Below are positions 9,620 to 10,828 of a DNA stretch of 10,828 nucleotides, piece by piece. The DNA is from Gammaproteobacteria bacterium (GTDB lineage Bacteria; Pseudomonadota; Gammaproteobacteria; Chromatiales; Sedimenticolaceae): NCBI GenBank assembly GCA_020445245.1, contig JAGRHB010000035.1, forward strand, positions 1 through 10,828. Reading direction: 5' to 3'. The notes below the pieces were generated by a model. That model was not told where the DNA came from and did not search any database. It worked only from the letters and a program-made list of their open reading frames with translations. Each line of letters opens with the position of its first letter. Position 1 is the first letter of the stretch. The position numbers and the translations under genes were made by a program.

Positions 9620-10444
9620 TCAGTAGTGCCTTTCGACCCCGATCCGCTGCATGATCTCGATCGATAGCTCCTCTATCGATACGGAGGTGCTGTCGAGGAA
9701 TGGGATCAGGTTGTTGCGAAACAGGTCCTCGGCAGCCGAGATCTCCTTGCGGCACTGCGGCAGGCTGGCGTAGTCGGACCCCGGGCGGCGCTCTTCGCGG
9801 ATGCGATGCAGGCGGTCCGGCGAGATGGTCAGACCGAACAACCTGTCCCGGTGCTCACGCAAGGGCTCTGGCAGCCTGCCCACCAGAAAGTCGTCCTCGG
9901 TCAGTGGAAAATTTGCCGCGCGCACTGTGTATTGCATCGCAAGGTACAGGCAGGTCGGCGTCTTGCCGCAACGCGACACGCCCACCAGGATCAGGTCTGC
10001 CTCCGCAAGCCCCCTGAGCCGTGAGCCATCATCGAAATTCAGCGCGAAGTTGACCGCGTCCACGCGCCGATCGTACTCGCCCTGATCACCCATACCGTGA
10101 CTCAGCCCGATATGCCCGATGTGCGGGATGCCGATCGCCGCCGACAACGGCGGCAGGTAGGTATCGAAGATATCGAACACCTGTGCCTCCGCCTCCTTCA
10201 GGCGTGTGCGCAGGGATTCGTCGACAATGCTGGAAAACACTACCGGAGGCGCGGCATCGTGCGTCGCCGCGGCCTCGATCTCGCGGATCGCAGCCTCGAT
10301 CTTGGCCGGCGTGTCGAGAAAAGGCAGCACCATCCGCTCGCAGCAGCTGTCGTCGAACTGGGTCATCAGCGTGCGAACCAGGTGCTCGAGCGTGATGCCG
10401 GTGCGATCGGAAATGATGAACAGCGTGCGTGCGGGGTTTGCCAT
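9620..10444 (-). CDS. ppsR: PEP synthase regulatory protein (kinase/pyrophosphorylase, DUF299 family)
   Basis: This bifunctional enzyme inactivates phosphoenolpyruvate synthase by ADP-dependent threonine phosphorylation and reactivates it by Pi-dependent dephosphorylation, so it controls pyruvate-to-PEP flux. It has 274 residues, a normal length. The N-terminal segment LFIISDRTGIT is typical. The P-loop GVSRCGKTPT starts at 155 and is followed by LYLAMQYTVRAANFPL, close to the E. coli form (GVSRSGKTPT). The conserved LFGLTISPDRLHRIREERR lies at 202-220, then SLPQCRKE. The start at 10444 gives the family N-terminus, although the ribosome binding site is weak (GAG, 6 bases upstream). Its target gene ppsA, often adjacent in other Gammaproteobacteria, is not in this window. 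It is convergent with the CorA gene and divergent from glcD. Confidence 0.96.
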   Translation of the reverse strand: MANPARTLFIISDRTGITLEHLVRTLMTQFDDSCCERMVLPFLDTPAKIEAAIREIEAAATHDAAPPVVFSSIVDESLRTRLKEAEAQVFDIFDTYLPPLSAAIGIPHIGHIGLSHGMGDQGEYDRRVDAVNFALNFDDGSRLRGLAEADLILVGVSRCGKTPTCLYLAMQYTVRAANFPLTEDDFLVGRLPEPLREHRDRLFGLTISPDRLHRIREERRPGSDYASLPQCRKEISAAEDLFRNNLIPFLDSTSVSIEELSIEIMQRIGVERHY

Positions 10445-10455
10445 GCGTTTCTCGA

Positions 10456-10485
10456 AGTATGCCGGAGAGCCCAGGTGCGCATACT
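10456..10485. repeat. Inverted repeat in the ppsR leader
   Basis: AGTATGC (10456-10462) and GCATACT (10479-10485) form a perfect 7-base dyad with a 16-base spacer, just upstream of the ppsR start. The distal arm overlaps a possible -10 element, so the site could be an operator. Confidence 0.4.
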
Positions 10486-10489
10486 AGCA
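10481..10489 (-). promoter_or_regulatory. Possible extended -10 promoter of ppsR
   Basis: On the minus strand TGCTAGTAT reads as an extended -10 element (TG, one base, then TAGTAT, 4 of 6 to consensus). The predicted start would lie about 30 bases before the ppsR ATG. No good -35 hexamer is present; a GC-rich palindrome occupies that place. Confidence 0.35.
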
Positions 10490-10493
10490 AACC

Positions 10494-10516
10494 CGCGCCG
10501 CAGAGCCCGCGGCGCG
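10494..10516. repeat. GC-rich palindrome between ppsR and glcD
   Basis: CGCGCCGC (10494-10501) and GCGGCGCG (10509-10516) form a perfect 8-base inverted repeat with a 7-base loop. There is no following U-tract on either strand. It lies where the -35 region of ppsR would be, so it may be a regulator site or only a stable hairpin. Confidence 0.45.
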
Positions 10517-10600
10517 TCGCACGACCGGCGCGATCGGTGGTCACTTTTTCCACACGATTAGCAGTGCACGCAGCACGCGCTTTTTTGCCACAATGGCCCC

Positions 10601-10828
10601 ATGAACGACATCCACAGAAACCGCCGACGCGCTGACCTCGCAACAAAACTGCGGCCCGTGGTGAGCGGTCATCACGTGCTCAGTTCAGATGAGGAACTCA
10701 AGCCGTACGAATGCGACGGGCTCGCCGCTTACCGCGTGGTGCCCCTGCTGGTGGTATTACCGGGGAGCGTCGAAGAGGTACAGGCGGTCCTGCGTATCTG
10801 CCATGCCGAAGGCGTGGCCGTGGTGGCG
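10601..10828 (+). CDS. glcD: Glycolate oxidase subunit GlcD, N-terminal part, cut by window edge
   Basis: This is the FAD-binding subunit of the glycolate dehydrogenase complex (GlcDEF), which oxidises glycolate to glyoxylate and passes electrons to the respiratory chain. The first 76 codons are visible. After a variable basic N-terminus, the segment from about residue 35 reads KPYECDGLAAYR, then VVPLLVVLPGSVEEVQAVL, then CHAEGVAVVA. These match the start of the FAD-binding type 4 domain of E. coli GlcD (PYECDGLSAYR, PLLVVLP); the RGAGTGLSGG motif would come next, past the edge. The ATG at 10601 has no clear Shine-Dalgarno sequence. A 3-codon reading frame (ATG GCC CCA TGA, 10593-10604) ends overlapping it and might deliver ribosomes to the start. 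The glcE and glcF genes probably follow, but they are outside the window. Confidence 0.9.
   Translation, partial: MNDIHRNRRRADLATKLRPVVSGHHVLSSDEELKPYECDGLAAYRVVPLLVVLPGSVEEVQAVLRICHAEGVAVVA

Noticed and set aside
10551..10586. Short repeat GCACGC followed by TTTTTT as a terminator before glcD
   Set aside because: The possible stem (GTGC and GCAC) is only 4 base pairs and no gene ends upstream on the plus strand, so it is more likely chance or leader sequence.

Overview
This window looks like an ordinary chromosomal stretch of a GC-rich gammaproteobacterium (about 60% GC by eye). The clues are an E. coli-type adenylate kinase LID without zinc cysteines, a PpsR with the gammaproteobacterial P-loop form GVSRxGKTPT, a GlcD N-terminus resembling the E. 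coli protein, and HtpG behind a textbook sigma-32 promoter. I cannot place the genus from sequence alone. There is no rRNA, tRNA, CRISPR array, insertion sequence, integrase or phage gene. Eleven protein-coding genes fill almost the whole window, and the largest gap is 156 bases.

Layout from left to right. Minus strand: a thioredoxin cut by the left edge (1-359); adenylate kinase adk (481-1128), followed by a rho-independent terminator; and a small stand-alone cyclic-nucleotide-binding protein (1275-1745). Plus strand, divergent from the last: a fumarylacetoacetate hydrolase (FAH) family enzyme (1813-2619). Minus strand: the Hsp90 chaperone htpG (2689-4605), with a sigma-32 promoter at 4648-4676. 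Plus strand, divergent from htpG: alpha-D-glucose phosphoglucomutase (4725-6356) and, 13 bases later, a second FAH-family enzyme (6370-7146) that ends in a strong hairpin. Then come a MscS-type mechanosensitive channel (7279-8634) and a CorA-type divalent metal transporter (8631-9593), with start and stop codons overlapping in ATGA. Minus strand, convergent: the PEP synthase regulator ppsR (9620-10444). Plus strand, at the right edge: the first 76 codons of glycolate oxidase subunit glcD (10601-10828).

The genes serve housekeeping and central metabolism: redox and protein folding (thioredoxin, HtpG), nucleotide balance (Adk), sugar phosphates (phosphoglucomutase), control of gluconeogenesis (PpsR), glycolate oxidation (GlcD), and osmotic and ion balance (MscS, CorA). 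The two FAH enzymes have unknown substrates. They could act on 2-oxo acids in degradation or in metabolite repair near central carbon metabolism, but that is inference. I found no convincing undescribed multi-gene system. The points most worth a second look are the paired FAH paralogues with different active-site dyads, the CNBD-only protein, the coupled mscS-corA pair, and the nested inverted repeats upstream of ppsR.
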